In this document: piece after piece, positions 31,882 through 40,417 of the stretch
Position numbering within the stretch: the first letter of the stretch is position 1
How the letters are laid out: each line of letters begins with the position of its first letter
Assembly: GCF_041929205.1 (NCBI RefSeq)
Contig: NZ_JBHFNT010000071.1
Strand: one strand, 5' to 3'
From: Floridanema evergladense
GTDB taxonomy: Bacteria; Cyanobacteriota; Cyanobacteriia; Cyanobacteriales; Aerosakkonemataceae
DNA: 64,000 nucleotides
The notes under the pieces: generated by a model
Database searches by the model: none
The model's input: the letters and a program-made list of their open reading frames with translations, nothing else
What the model was told of the DNA's origin: nothing
Made by a program: the position numbers and the translations under genes

Positions 31882-33034
31882 TTTTTTGGATATTTGCGAC
31901 CTCAGTTTGAATAAAAAGGGGGAAGAACTTTGCGGCGATAAAGTTAAATTTCGCCGCACTGGAACTAAGACAACAATTGTCTTATCTGATGGTTTAGGAA
32001 GTGGCGTAAAAGCAAATATTCTCGCTACTCTTACCACAGAAATTCTCATTACCATGTTGAATGCTGATGTGCCTCTAGAGGAGGTGATTAAAACCGTAAT
32101 TGGCACTTTACCAATCTGTCAGGTTAGAAAAATTGCTTATGCTACCTTTACCGTAATTCAAATCGATCACGAAACCAATAGGTTTAAAGTAATTAATTTT
32201 GATAATCCTCCAATTCTCTATTTTAAAAAAGGTAGGTTAGTTCAATTAGAATCAAAAAAAGAACAAATTTTGGATAAGAAAATTACCTTTTGTGAGGGTG
32301 ATTTGGAAAGGGGCGATTTTTTGGGCGCGGTTAGTGATGGCGTACTTTACGCTGGATTAGGAGAAACTCTTAACTTTGGTTGGGGTTGGGAAAGTATTTC
32401 TAATTATATTGAAGATTTATTTAATAGACAAGTGAATACAGCCCGAAATATTGTTCATCATGTAATTAGTGAAACCCACTCTCTTTATCGAGGAAAAATG
32501 GGGGATGATGCTACATTTGTGGGGTTATATTTGCGACGAAGAAATCCTTTAATGGTATTTACTGGCCCACCTTTGGAAAAAGCTAAAGATAAAACTTATG
32601 TAGATAGATTCTTAAATTTTGATGGACGGAAGATAATTTGTGGCGGGACTACGGGTAATATTGTGGCTAAATATCTGGGTGAAACTATTGAAATGGATAT
32701 TGCGACAATGCGAAAAGATTTGCCCCCGATCGGCAAATTAAAAGAAATAGATTTAGTCACCGAAGGAATCTTAACAATTTCTAAAGCGATCGAACTCCTA
32801 AGAGACAGCAACTGCGATCCATCAAGAATACCAGTAGATAGTAATGGCGCAGTAATGTTAGCTAGAGAAATTTTAGATGCAGATTCTATCTTGTTTTTAG
32901 TCGGACAAAAAATTAATGATTTTTATCAAAATCCCTTGTTACCCAAAAATATTTCGATTCGCCGCAGTTTGGTAGAGGAATTAGTAAAAATCTTGCAAGC
33001 AAAACAAAAAGAAGTCACGGTAGAGTATTGTTAA
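31874..33034 (+). CDS. SpoIIE family (PP2C-type) protein phosphatase with C-terminal domain
   Basis: A 386-residue protein. The N-terminal half is a SpoIIE/RsbU-like serine phosphatase: metal-site Asp in VLSDGLGSG (D39), a second Asp in GAVSDGV, and KMGDDATFVGLYLRRR at its end near residue 213. The C-terminal half (about 225-375) is a separate conserved domain with ICGGTTGNIVAKYLG and LVTEGILTISKA, whose function I do not know. It overlaps the PAS gene, so the two are likely made together. No anti-sigma or antagonist partner gene is visible in the window, so its substrate is unknown. Confidence 0.85.
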   Translation: MDNFLDICDLSLNKKGEELCGDKVKFRRTGTKTTIVLSDGLGSGVKANILATLTTEILITMLNADVPLEEVIKTVIGTLPICQVRKIAYATFTVIQIDHETNRFKVINFDNPPILYFKKGRLVQLESKKEQILDKKITFCEGDLERGDFLGAVSDGVLYAGLGETLNFGWGWESISNYIEDLFNRQVNTARNIVHHVISETHSLYRGKMGDDATFVGLYLRRRNPLMVFTGPPLEKAKDKTYVDRFLNFDGRKIICGGTTGNIVAKYLGETIEMDIATMRKDLPPIGKLKEIDLVTEGILTISKAIELLRDSNCDPSRIPVDSNGAVMLAREILDADSILFLVGQKINDFYQNPLLPKNISIRRSLVEELVKILQAKQKEVTVEYC

Positions 33035-33061
33035 AACAACAGTTAATTATGTCTCTTGAAA

Positions 33062-33535
33062 ATGAATTCTAATCTTTCAGCAACATTAGAGAATTTAAAC
33101 AAGTATTTCATTGTCATTGGTTACGGCAACGATCTACGCAGCGACGATGGCATTGGGCCTCGCGTTGCTAACGAAGTAGAAGCTTGGGGAATACCAAATG
33201 TTAAAACTTTAGCTTTGCATCAACTAACGCCAGAAATTGCTGAGACAATTAAAGACGCTTACGGTGTAATTTTCGTTGATGCTGGTAAATTACCCAATGT
33301 TCAGGAGGTGCAAGTACTAACCATAGAAGCAGAAGAAACAGGAAAAAGTATGACACATAATGTCGATCCCCGATCGCTTCTCGCCCTTTCCCAAACCCTT
33401 TACAATTCCCATCCCCATGCTTGGTGTATCAACGTACCAGCTGTTAATTTTGAAATGGGAGAAACCCTTTCTTCACTTGCACAACAAGGCGTTTCTGAAG
33501 CTTTAGAAAAAATTAAAATTATCCTTCGCCAGTAA
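33062..33535 (+). CDS. hoxW: HoxH maturation endopeptidase HoxW
   Basis: Hydrogenase-specific protease, 157 residues from the ATG at 33062. It removes the C-terminal tail of HoxH after nickel insertion. Motifs: VIGYGNDLRSDDGIGPRVA near the N-terminus (nickel-recognising Asp), IFVDAG, and a His in MTHNVDPRS. A TTG two codons earlier is possible. An ATG at 33049 is in another frame and stops quickly. It lies 27 bp after the phosphatase gene, so the regulatory block sits inside the hox unit. Confidence 0.93.
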   Translation: MNSNLSATLENLNKYFIVIGYGNDLRSDDGIGPRVANEVEAWGIPNVKTLALHQLTPEIAETIKDAYGVIFVDAGKLPNVQEVQVLTIEAEETGKSMTHNVDPRSLLALSQTLYNSHPHAWCINVPAVNFEMGETLSSLAQQGVSEALEKIKIILRQ

Positions 33536-33714
33536 CTTCATTATCAACCATAAAATTGTTAATTATTGAAAAGGTCGGTAATTTGCTTTGTCATGGGGTT
33601 TATGATCTAAGTGAGAACTTACACATTAACATTTTAAGCCATTAGTTTTTGACAAAAGGCTCATCTTTCAGAAATAATTACTAATGGCAATTCATCCAAA
33701 TTAGAGGTAAAAAA

Positions 33715-34329
33715 ATGTTAAAAGCATCAGATATTATGACCAAAGAAGTCGTTACTATTCGTGGTTCAGCGACAGCGGCGGAAGCAGTAAAATTGATGCG
33801 GGAAAAAGGGTTGCATACTTTAATCGTAGAACGTCGCCATGACCAAGATGCTTACGGCATAGTGGCAGATAGCGATATTGTTTATAAAGTAACAGCTTTT
33901 GGTCTAGACCCGAAAAAAGTGCGGGTCTATGAAATTATGACTAAGCCTTGCATTGCGATCAATCCTGATTTGGGTGTAGAATATGTAGCCCGGTTATTTG
34001 CTAATAACAGCATTCGCATCGCACCAGTAATCCAAAATCAATTGTTAGGCATAATTTCCATTACTGATATTCTCAGTAAAGGTGATTTTGTAGAAAGTCC
34101 CAAACAAACTTTCCTCGAACAAGAAATCGAAAAGGCAATTGAAAGCGCCCGTGCTATTTGTGCAGAAAAAGGCGCAAATTCGAGAGAATGCGCTGTGGCT
34201 TGGGATATAGTAGAAGAACTGGAAGCAGAAGCTGCTCACCAACGCGCTAGCAAATTGGAAGAAACAGCTTTTCAAAAGTATTGCAAGGAGTTTCCAGAAG
34301 CTGTAGAAGCTCGGATGTATGATGTCTAA
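33715..34329 (+). CDS. CBS domain pair fused to a CP12-like domain
   Basis: A 204-residue protein. Residues 1-125 are two CBS motifs (ASDIMTKEVVTIRG, VYEIMTKPCIAINPD), which in this family bind adenine nucleotides. Residues 134-204 are CP12-like: C149 and C159 form the N-terminal Cys pair, followed by the core AWDIVEELEAEAAHQRA. At the C-terminus the usual CxxxPxxxEC is CKEFPEAVEA, with Ala199 in place of the second Cys. Free CP12 ties down PRK and GAPDH in the dark through its two disulfides; this variant keeps only one pair. CBS-CP12 fusions are known from cyanobacteria. It has its own 180-bp upstream gap and a GAGGT ribosome site. Confidence 0.9.
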   Translation: MLKASDIMTKEVVTIRGSATAAEAVKLMREKGLHTLIVERRHDQDAYGIVADSDIVYKVTAFGLDPKKVRVYEIMTKPCIAINPDLGVEYVARLFANNSIRIAPVIQNQLLGIISITDILSKGDFVESPKQTFLEQEIEKAIESARAICAEKGANSRECAVAWDIVEELEAEAAHQRASKLEETAFQKYCKEFPEAVEARMYDV

Positions 34330-34843
34330 TCAAATTAGCTAATAGTTATGTTTTTGCGGTGTCTTCGCTTTTATTACAATTAGGATAAGAGCGAAGACAG
34401 TGTAACAAATTACCAAAAAGCGATTTATTGAAGAAGCAGGCTACCTTCTAGATAAAAATGATAATTATTTAGGTATATATTATAAATTGTTACCAAATCT
34501 TGATAAGCGTTAAAAAATACTAAAAAGTTGTCCCCATAATCCATCTTTGGTTAGATGATAAAAGAAGGAGGAATAAGGGAACTACCCTAAAAAAATTCTC
34601 CAATAATGCTTATGAGTAAAGGATTGGGTTGATTTCGTACCAGGTTTATCAATATCAAAAGCAACTGCAATGTTGTTTTATAAAGGCTTAATAATCACCT
34701 ACTTCAACAGTATGGCAACGAAAAATATGGGTGATTTAAGTCAAAGATAAACAAGGCTTACAGAATTTGGGCAGAGAAAAAAATACCAACGAAATTCTGT
34801 AAAAAAACAAGCAAAACCTAGTGGGTAACAAAGGTTTGAAATA
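34330..34843. other. Upstream region of nifJ
   Basis: 514 bp, AT-rich, without a gene. It contains an inverted repeat at 34360-34399 (next entry) and an AAGGAGGAATAAGG stretch at 34564 that looks like a ribosome site but opens no frame of use. No NtcA box or riboswitch was recognised; the nifJ leader may be long. Confidence 0.55.
34360..34399. repeat. Inverted repeat after CBS-CP12
   Basis: TGTCTTCGCT and AGCGAAGACA pair perfectly over 10 bp across a 20-nt loop, 31 bp after the CBS-CP12 stop codon. No T-run follows, so terminator function is uncertain. Confidence 0.5.
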
Positions 34844-37800
34844 ATGACTACAAGAACTTATGCAACGATCGACGGTAACGAAGCAGTAGCGTATGTCGCT
34901 TACCGTTTAAATGAAGTAATTGCCATTTATCCGATTACACCTTCTTCACCGATGGCAGAATGGTCGGATGCGTGGACATCAGAAAATAAACCCAACATTT
35001 GGGGAACAGTGCCATCAGTAGTAGAAATGCAAAGCGAAGGTGGCGTTGCTGGTGCAGTTCACGGGGCGCTACAAACGGGCTCGTTAACAACAACTTTCAC
35101 GGCATCTCAGGGATTATTATTAATGCTCCCGAATATGTATAAAATTGCTGGAGAATTAACACCTACAGTATTTCATATTGCCGCCCGTAGTTTAGCTGCC
35201 CAAGGACTTTCTATCTTTGGCGATCATAGTGATGTGATGTCAGCGCGAAGCACTGGATTTGGGATGTTATGTTCTGCATCAGTGCAAGAAGCGCACGATT
35301 TCGCTTTAATTTCCACCGCAGCTAGTTTAGAATCGCGGATTCCTTTCTTACATTTCTTCGATGGTTTCCGCACTTCTCACGAAGTTCAAAAAGTAGAATT
35401 GTTGACAGAAGACGATCTGCGATCGCTAATTTCCGACGAGTTAGTATTTGCTCATCGGGAAAGAGCATTAACACCCGATCGTCCGGTATTAAGAGGAACT
35501 GCTCAAAACCCCGACGTTTACTTCCAAGCACGCGAAACAGTTAACCCATTTTATACAGCTTGTGTAGACATTACTGAAAAGGTAATGAATGATTTTGCTA
35601 AACTAACTGGACGGCAATATCAACTGTATGAATATCACGGCGATCCTACAGCAGAAAGAGTAGTTATTTTAATGGGTTCCGGTTGCGATGCTGCCCATGA
35701 AACCGCCGACTATCTCAACAATTTAGGCGAAAAAGTTGGGGTATTAAAAGTTAGATTGTATCGTCCGTTTGATGCCAAACGCTTAGTCGCAGCATTACCA
35801 GAAACGGTGAAATCGATCGCAGTTTTAGACCGTTGCAAAGAACCGGGCGCAGGTGGCGACCCTCTCTATTTAGATGTAATTACTGCCTTAACCGAAGAGA
35901 ATCGGACAGGCATCAAAGTAGTAGGTGGACGCTACGGTTTATCATCTAAAGAATTTACGCCAGCGATGATTAAAGTCGTATTTGATAATCTCGCTGCTGC
36001 CGAACCGAAGAATCATTTTACAGTGGGAATTAACGACGACGTTACCCACACCAGCTTAGAATTTGACCCAGAATTCAGCATAGAACCAGATAGCGTAGTT
36101 CGGGCAGTATTTTATGGTTTAGGTGCTGATGGAACAGTTGGCGCGAACAAAAATTCAATCAAAATTATTGGCGAAGAAACTGACAACTACGCCCAAGGTT
36201 ATTTTGTTTACGACTCGAAGAAATCTGGATCGGTAACAGTATCTCACTTGCGCTTTGGGCCAAATCCAATTCGTTCAATTTATTTAGTCAGTCAAGCTAA
36301 TTTTGTAGCTTGTCACCAGTGGGGATTTTTAGAACAGTTTGAAATGTTGCATATTGCCAAACCTGGGGCAACATTCCTGTTAAATAGTCCTTATGACCCC
36401 GAAGAAGTTTGGAGTAAATTACCTCGTTCAGTCCAAGAAACCATCATCAACAAAAAACTAAAATTCTTCGTTTCCGATGCCAATAAAGTAGCGAGAGAAA
36501 GTGGCATGGGAAACAGAATTAACACCGTGATGCAGGTGTGTTTCTTTGCCCTTTCGGGAGTGTTACCTAAAGAGGAAGCGATCGCCCAAATCAAGAAATC
36601 CGTTCAAAAAACATACGGTAAGAAAGGGCCAGAAATTGTCGCCAAAAACATGAAAGCGATCGACAATAGTCTGGATAATTTATTTGAAGTAAAAGTTCCC
36701 GATCGCATCGATAGTGAAATTAGCATTCGTCCCCCTGTACCCGACACAGCACCCGCATTTGTGCGCGAAGTATTAGGACAAATTATTGCTAAGAAAGGCG
36801 ACGAACTTCCGGTTAGCGCCATGCCAATTGATGGTACTTATCCCACTGCCACATCGAAATGGGAAAAACGTAATGTTTGCCAAGAAATTCCGGTTTGGGA
36901 CCCCGATGTTTGCGTGCAATGTGGTAAGTGCGTGATGGTATGTCCACACAGCGTAATTCGCAGCAAAGTTTACGAACCCAGCGAATTAGAAAACGCACCG
37001 GAAACATTCAAGAGTGTTAACGCAAAAGACCACGATTGGAAAGGCTTAAAATTCACCATTCAAGTAGCACCAGAAGATTGTACAGGTTGCGGTGTTTGTG
37101 TGGATGTTTGCCCAGCGAAGAATAAATCTCAACCGAAACTGAAAGCGATTAATATGGCAGAACAATTGCCATTAAGAGAACCAGAAAGAGTAAATTGGGA
37201 TTATTTCTTAAGCTTGCCAAATCCCGATCGCCGCGAATTGAAATTGAACAAGATTAATCAACAACAAATGCAAGAACCTTTGTTTGAATTCTCAGGCGCT
37301 TGCGGTGGTTGTGGAGAAACACCTTACTTGAAATTAGTTAGTCAGTTATTTGGCGATCGTATGGTAGTTGCCAACGCCACAGGTTGTTCCTCAATTTATG
37401 GTGGTAACTTACCGACAACACCTTGGGCACAAAATGCTGATGGACGAGGCCCAGCTTGGTCTAATTCCTTGTTTGAAGACAACGCCGAATTTGGCTTAGG
37501 TTTCCGCGTATCGATCGACAAACAAACCGAATTTGCCGCTGAATTACTGAAGAAATTAGCCAACGAAATTGGCGAAACTTTAGCAACCGAAATCCTCAAC
37601 AACGAACAAAAGAACGAAGCCGACATTTGGGAACAACGAGAAAAAGTTGCAGCCTTAAAACAACGCTTAGACGAAGTAGTTAATTCAACATCGGATAACA
37701 GCGTTAAAGCCAAAGCAAAACAACTGAAATCTCTAGCAGATTATCTCGTCAAAAAGAGCGTTTGGATCATCGGTGGAGACGGTTGGGCTTATGATATTGG

Positions 37801-38503
37801 TTACGGCGGATTAGACCATGTAATTGCTAGCGGACGTAACGTAAATATCTTAGTTTTGGACACCGAAGTTTACTCAAATACTGGCGGACAAATGTCCAAA
37901 GCCACCCCTCGTGGTGCCGTTGCAAAATTCGCCGCTGCTGGTAAACCTGCTGCTAAGAAAGACCTGGGTTTAATTGCTATGACTTACGGCAATGTTTACG
38001 TTGCTAACGTAGCAATGGGCGCAAAAGATGAACATACATTGAAAGCTTTCTTAGAAGCAGAAGCTTACGACGGCCCATCATTAATTATTGCCTACTCTCA
38101 CTGTATTGCTCATGGTATTAACATGACCACAGGAATGCAACAACAAAAAGCAGCAGTAGAATCTGGTGCTAAATTGTTGTATCGTTACAATCCAGAACGA
38201 GCAATTAAAGGTGAGAATCCGCTGCAATTAGACAGTCGATCGCCGAAACTTCCGCTCGAGCAATATATGTATGCTGAAACTCGGTTTAAGATGCTAACAG
38301 CCAGCAAACCAGAACAAGCAAAACGGCTACTTCAAGAAGCACAACAAGACGTAAATTCTCGTTGGGAAATGTACCAATATTTAGCCGCCCGTCAATGGCA
38401 CGCTGCTAACAGCAACGGTCATAATGGTGATAGTAAAAAAGGTGAAAGTTCCGACAAAGGCGAAGAAACAACAGGCGGAAAATCCGAAGCGCTGAAAAGT
38501 TAA
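34844..38503 (+). CDS. nifJ: Pyruvate:ferredoxin (flavodoxin) oxidoreductase NifJ
   Basis: Oxidises pyruvate and CoA to acetyl-CoA and CO2, reducing ferredoxin or flavodoxin. A single 1219-residue chain with all PFOR domains in order: N-terminal pyruvate domain (IYPITPSSPMAEWSDAW), transketolase C-like part, two 4Fe-4S ferredoxin motifs (CVQCGKCVMVCP and CTGCGVCVDVCP), and the TPP domain with the proximal-cluster cysteines in GACGGCGETP and the GDGWAYDIGYGG loop. A 25-residue Gly/Ser/Lys-rich tail is longer than usual. Despite the name, the enzyme in cyanobacteria serves fermentation and redox balance. It is followed by the DHODH-like gene. Confidence 0.96.
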   Translation: MTTRTYATIDGNEAVAYVAYRLNEVIAIYPITPSSPMAEWSDAWTSENKPNIWGTVPSVVEMQSEGGVAGAVHGALQTGSLTTTFTASQGLLLMLPNMYKIAGELTPTVFHIAARSLAAQGLSIFGDHSDVMSARSTGFGMLCSASVQEAHDFALISTAASLESRIPFLHFFDGFRTSHEVQKVELLTEDDLRSLISDELVFAHRERALTPDRPVLRGTAQNPDVYFQARETVNPFYTACVDITEKVMNDFAKLTGRQYQLYEYHGDPTAERVVILMGSGCDAAHETADYLNNLGEKVGVLKVRLYRPFDAKRLVAALPETVKSIAVLDRCKEPGAGGDPLYLDVITALTEENRTGIKVVGGRYGLSSKEFTPAMIKVVFDNLAAAEPKNHFTVGINDDVTHTSLEFDPEFSIEPDSVVRAVFYGLGADGTVGANKNSIKIIGEETDNYAQGYFVYDSKKSGSVTVSHLRFGPNPIRSIYLVSQANFVACHQWGFLEQFEMLHIAKPGATFLLNSPYDPEEVWSKLPRSVQETIINKKLKFFVSDANKVARESGMGNRINTVMQVCFFALSGVLPKEEAIAQIKKSVQKTYGKKGPEIVAKNMKAIDNSLDNLFEVKVPDRIDSEISIRPPVPDTAPAFVREVLGQIIAKKGDELPVSAMPIDGTYPTATSKWEKRNVCQEIPVWDPDVCVQCGKCVMVCPHSVIRSKVYEPSELENAPETFKSVNAKDHDWKGLKFTIQVAPEDCTGCGVCVDVCPAKNKSQPKLKAINMAEQLPLREPERVNWDYFLSLPNPDRRELKLNKINQQQMQEPLFEFSGACGGCGETPYLKLVSQLFGDRMVVANATGCSSIYGGNLPTTPWAQNADGRGPAWSNSLFEDNAEFGLGFRVSIDKQTEFAAELLKKLANEIGETLATEILNNEQKNEADIWEQREKVAALKQRLDEVVNSTSDNSVKAKAKQLKSLADYLVKKSVWIIGGDGWAYDIGYGGLDHVIASGRNVNILVLDTEVYSNTGGQMSKATPRGAVAKFAAAGKPAAKKDLGLIAMTYGNVYVANVAMGAKDEHTLKAFLEAEAYDGPSLIIAYSHCIAHGINMTTGMQQQKAAVESGAKLLYRYNPERAIKGENPLQLDSRSPKLPLEQYMYAETRFKMLTASKPEQAKRLLQEAQQDVNSRWEMYQYLAARQWHAANSNGHNGDSKKGESSDKGEETTGGKSEALKS

Positions 38504-38532
38504 TTAGAAGGCAGAAAGCGGGGAGGAAAAGG

Positions 38533-38661
38533 GGAGGTAGAACCTCCTGACATCTCGTTCCGAGGCTCAGCCTGGGAACGAAAAACAGAGGCTCTGCCTC
38601 TGGGTAGAAAGCGGAGGTAGAACCTCCCAGCGTTCATTCCCAGGTGGAACCTGGGAACGAG
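38533..38661. repeat. Degenerate tandem copies of the palindromic element (copy 4)
   Basis: Two incomplete cores in tandem (38533-38600 and 38612-38661), each with GGAGGTAGAACCTCC and a CCCAGG...CCTGGG-type hairpin, the first also with GAGGCTCTGCCTC. The terminal inverted repeats and target duplication seen in copies 1-3 are absent. STRR heptamers (CCCCAGTCCCCA) follow directly to about 38680. Confidence 0.7.
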
Positions 38662-38715
38662 AGAGTCCCCAGTCCCCAACAGAAAGGTTAGCCTGATTTT
38701 ATTAGGAGAAATAGA

Positions 38716-39726
38716 ATGGATTTAACTACTAATTATTTGGGATTAACGTTGCGATCGCCTATTGTACCTTCAGCCGCAGCACCCCTCACCGAAAATGTAG
38801 ACAACATTAGAAGAATGGAAGATGCAGGTGCAGGTGCAGTAGTTTTGCACTCTTTGTTTGAAGAACAAATTCGGCAAGAACGCCAAGAATTAGACCATCA
38901 TCTAACATATCATTCCGAATCTTTTGCCGAAGCACTCACCTATTTTCCCGAACCAGAAATCTTCCACGTTGGCACAGAAGAATATCTAAATCATATTCGT
39001 CGCGCCAAACAAATGGTTAACATTCCAATTATCGCCAGCCTCAACGGTAGCAGTATTGGCGGATGGACAGAATTTGCCAGTCAAATTCAACAAGCAGGCG
39101 CAGACGCACTCGAATTAAACATCTATTATGTGCCGACAGATTTCAACATGAGTGGCGCACAAGTAGAACAAAATTATATCGACATTGTTTGCGCCGTAAA
39201 ATCAGCCGTAACCATTCCCGTTGCTGTCAAATTAAGTCCTTTTTTCAGCAACATGGCATACATGGCAAAACGCCTAGAAGAAGCAGGTGCAGATGGACTA
39301 GTTTTATTCAATCGTTTCTATCAACCAGACATTGACATTGACGAATTAGAAGTTCGCCCCAACGTTCTTTTAAGTACACCCCAAGCCATGCGTTTACCAA
39401 TGCGTTGGATTGCCATTTTGTACGGCAGAATTCGTCCAGAATTTGCGGCAACTGGTGGGATTCACAAAGGACAAGAAGTGATTAAAATGCTCATGGCGGG
39501 AGCAAAAATCACTCAAGTTTGTTCAGTGTTAATGCGTCATGGAATCGCCCATATTCGGGATATTGAAAACGAAATAAAACACTGGATGATTGAACATGAA
39601 TACGAATCAGTCAAACAAATGATTGGTAGCATGAGTCAAATCAACTGTCCAGACGAATCAGCCTTTGAACGCGCCCAATATATGCGGGCAGTTCAAACTT
39701 ACAAACCTGCTATTGCTCTCTCATAA
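38716..39726 (+). CDS. Dihydroorotate dehydrogenase-like protein
   Basis: A 336-residue FMN-type TIM-barrel protein of the DHODH family (LGLTLRSPIVPSAAA; ADALELNIYYVP; VAVKLSPFFSNMAY; FAATGGIHKGQEVIK). In cyanobacteria and other bacteria this subfamily is often encoded next to nifJ, and its substrate has not been shown to be dihydroorotate. It is 212 bp after nifJ, has a GGAG ribosome site, and is followed by a strong hairpin. A role in redox metabolism with NifJ is inferred from linkage only. Confidence 0.88.
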   Translation: MDLTTNYLGLTLRSPIVPSAAAPLTENVDNIRRMEDAGAGAVVLHSLFEEQIRQERQELDHHLTYHSESFAEALTYFPEPEIFHVGTEEYLNHIRRAKQMVNIPIIASLNGSSIGGWTEFASQIQQAGADALELNIYYVPTDFNMSGAQVEQNYIDIVCAVKSAVTIPVAVKLSPFFSNMAYMAKRLEEAGADGLVLFNRFYQPDIDIDELEVRPNVLLSTPQAMRLPMRWIAILYGRIRPEFAATGGIHKGQEVIKMLMAGAKITQVCSVLMRHGIAHIRDIENEIKHWMIEHEYESVKQMIGSMSQINCPDESAFERAQYMRAVQTYKPAIALS

Positions 39727-39742
39727 TAGTTAGGATTTAGTT

Positions 39743-39776
39743 AAATTCCCAGGTAATTAAAACAGCCTGGGAATTT
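39743..39776 (+). terminator. Hairpin ending the nifJ-DHODH unit
   Basis: AAATTCCCAGG and CCTGGGAATTT pair perfectly over 11 bp with a 12-nt loop, 16 bp after the stop codon. The A/T flanks make it a plausible bidirectional terminator. Confidence 0.6.
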
Positions 39777-39862
39777 CGTATAGAAGGCAGAAGCGAAATG
39801 CAAAAGACATTATTTTTAATTAAGAGCCAAACCTTTGCAAAAATCAAAAAATCTATAAAAAA

Positions 39863-39963
39863 CATCTGCGTTCATCTGCGTTCATCTGCGGTTTATCTGC
39901 GTAAAAAAGAACTTGCGCCACCAACAATAAAAACATCTGTGTTCATCTGTGTTTATCTGTGGT
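39863..39963. repeat. ATCTGCGTTC / ATCTGTGTTC tandem decamers
   Basis: Two blocks (39863-39902 with the CTGCG variant and 39933-39963 with the CTGTG variant), each of three to four decamers. It is the same family, in the opposite orientation, as the block inside the retropepsin gene at 20852-20893. Confidence 0.85.
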
Positions 39964-40054
39964 TAAAAAATCTCTTAACTCTCAGCACTTCACCAAATTA
40001 CACTTGTAAGCTAAACTTAAACCTTGTGCGTTGCCCATAAAAGAGGAGTAGAAT

Positions 40055-40378
40055 ATGTCAGAATTTCTAGACTTTTTGCGACATAAGTTTGCCTACGTAG
40101 CTGTAGGAGAATTCAAACCCGGTAAATTTGAAGAAGCTAAACAACTTTACGAAAAAGCAATCTCCACTTACGATCATGGTTTCCAGGGAGCATATTTGTT
40201 ACAAATTCCCAACACTGATAAAGGGATTGCGATAATTTTTTGGGAAACCGAACAAGACATGGGCGAGAATCAATCGGAAGCCTATAAGGAAATCTTGAAA
40301 CAAATGACACCTTTGTTTGCTACTACGCCAACAACTGAATTTTATGAAGTGGTAAGTGAAATTGCACCAAAAGAGTGA
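40055..40378 (+). CDS. Small dimeric alpha-beta-barrel (ABM-like) protein
   Basis: A 107-residue soluble protein. The pattern AYVAVGEFKPGKFEEAKQLYEKAI ... GAYLLQIPNTDKGIAIIFWETEQDM resembles the antibiotic-biosynthesis-monooxygenase fold (beta-alpha-beta, ferredoxin-like). No catalytic residues can be assigned. A GAGGAG site lies 12 nt before the ATG. It sits 39 bp before cbiM and may be co-transcribed with the cobalt genes, but a functional link is not evident. Confidence 0.65.
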   Translation: MSEFLDFLRHKFAYVAVGEFKPGKFEEAKQLYEKAISTYDHGFQGAYLLQIPNTDKGIAIIFWETEQDMGENQSEAYKEILKQMTPLFATTPTTEFYEVVSEIAPKE

Positions 40379-40417
40379 TTTCTTGCTTTAATTAATAAGT
40401 TCCTAGTACCAAAAGAC

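Larger units (their letters stand above)
39727..40054. other. Repeat-filled gap between the DHODH-like gene and the small monooxygenase-like gene
   Basis: 328 bp with a terminator hairpin at 39743-39776, a GAAGGCAGAAG word, and two blocks of ATCTGCGTTC/ATCTGTGTTC repeats. An 80-codon frame across it is only repeat translation. A GAGGAG ribosome site for the next gene ends the gap. Confidence 0.7.

Noticed and set aside
39798..40040. 80-codon frame with ICVHL repeats
   Set aside because: It is the translation of ATCTGCGTTC/ATCTGTGTTC tandem repeats, not a gene.
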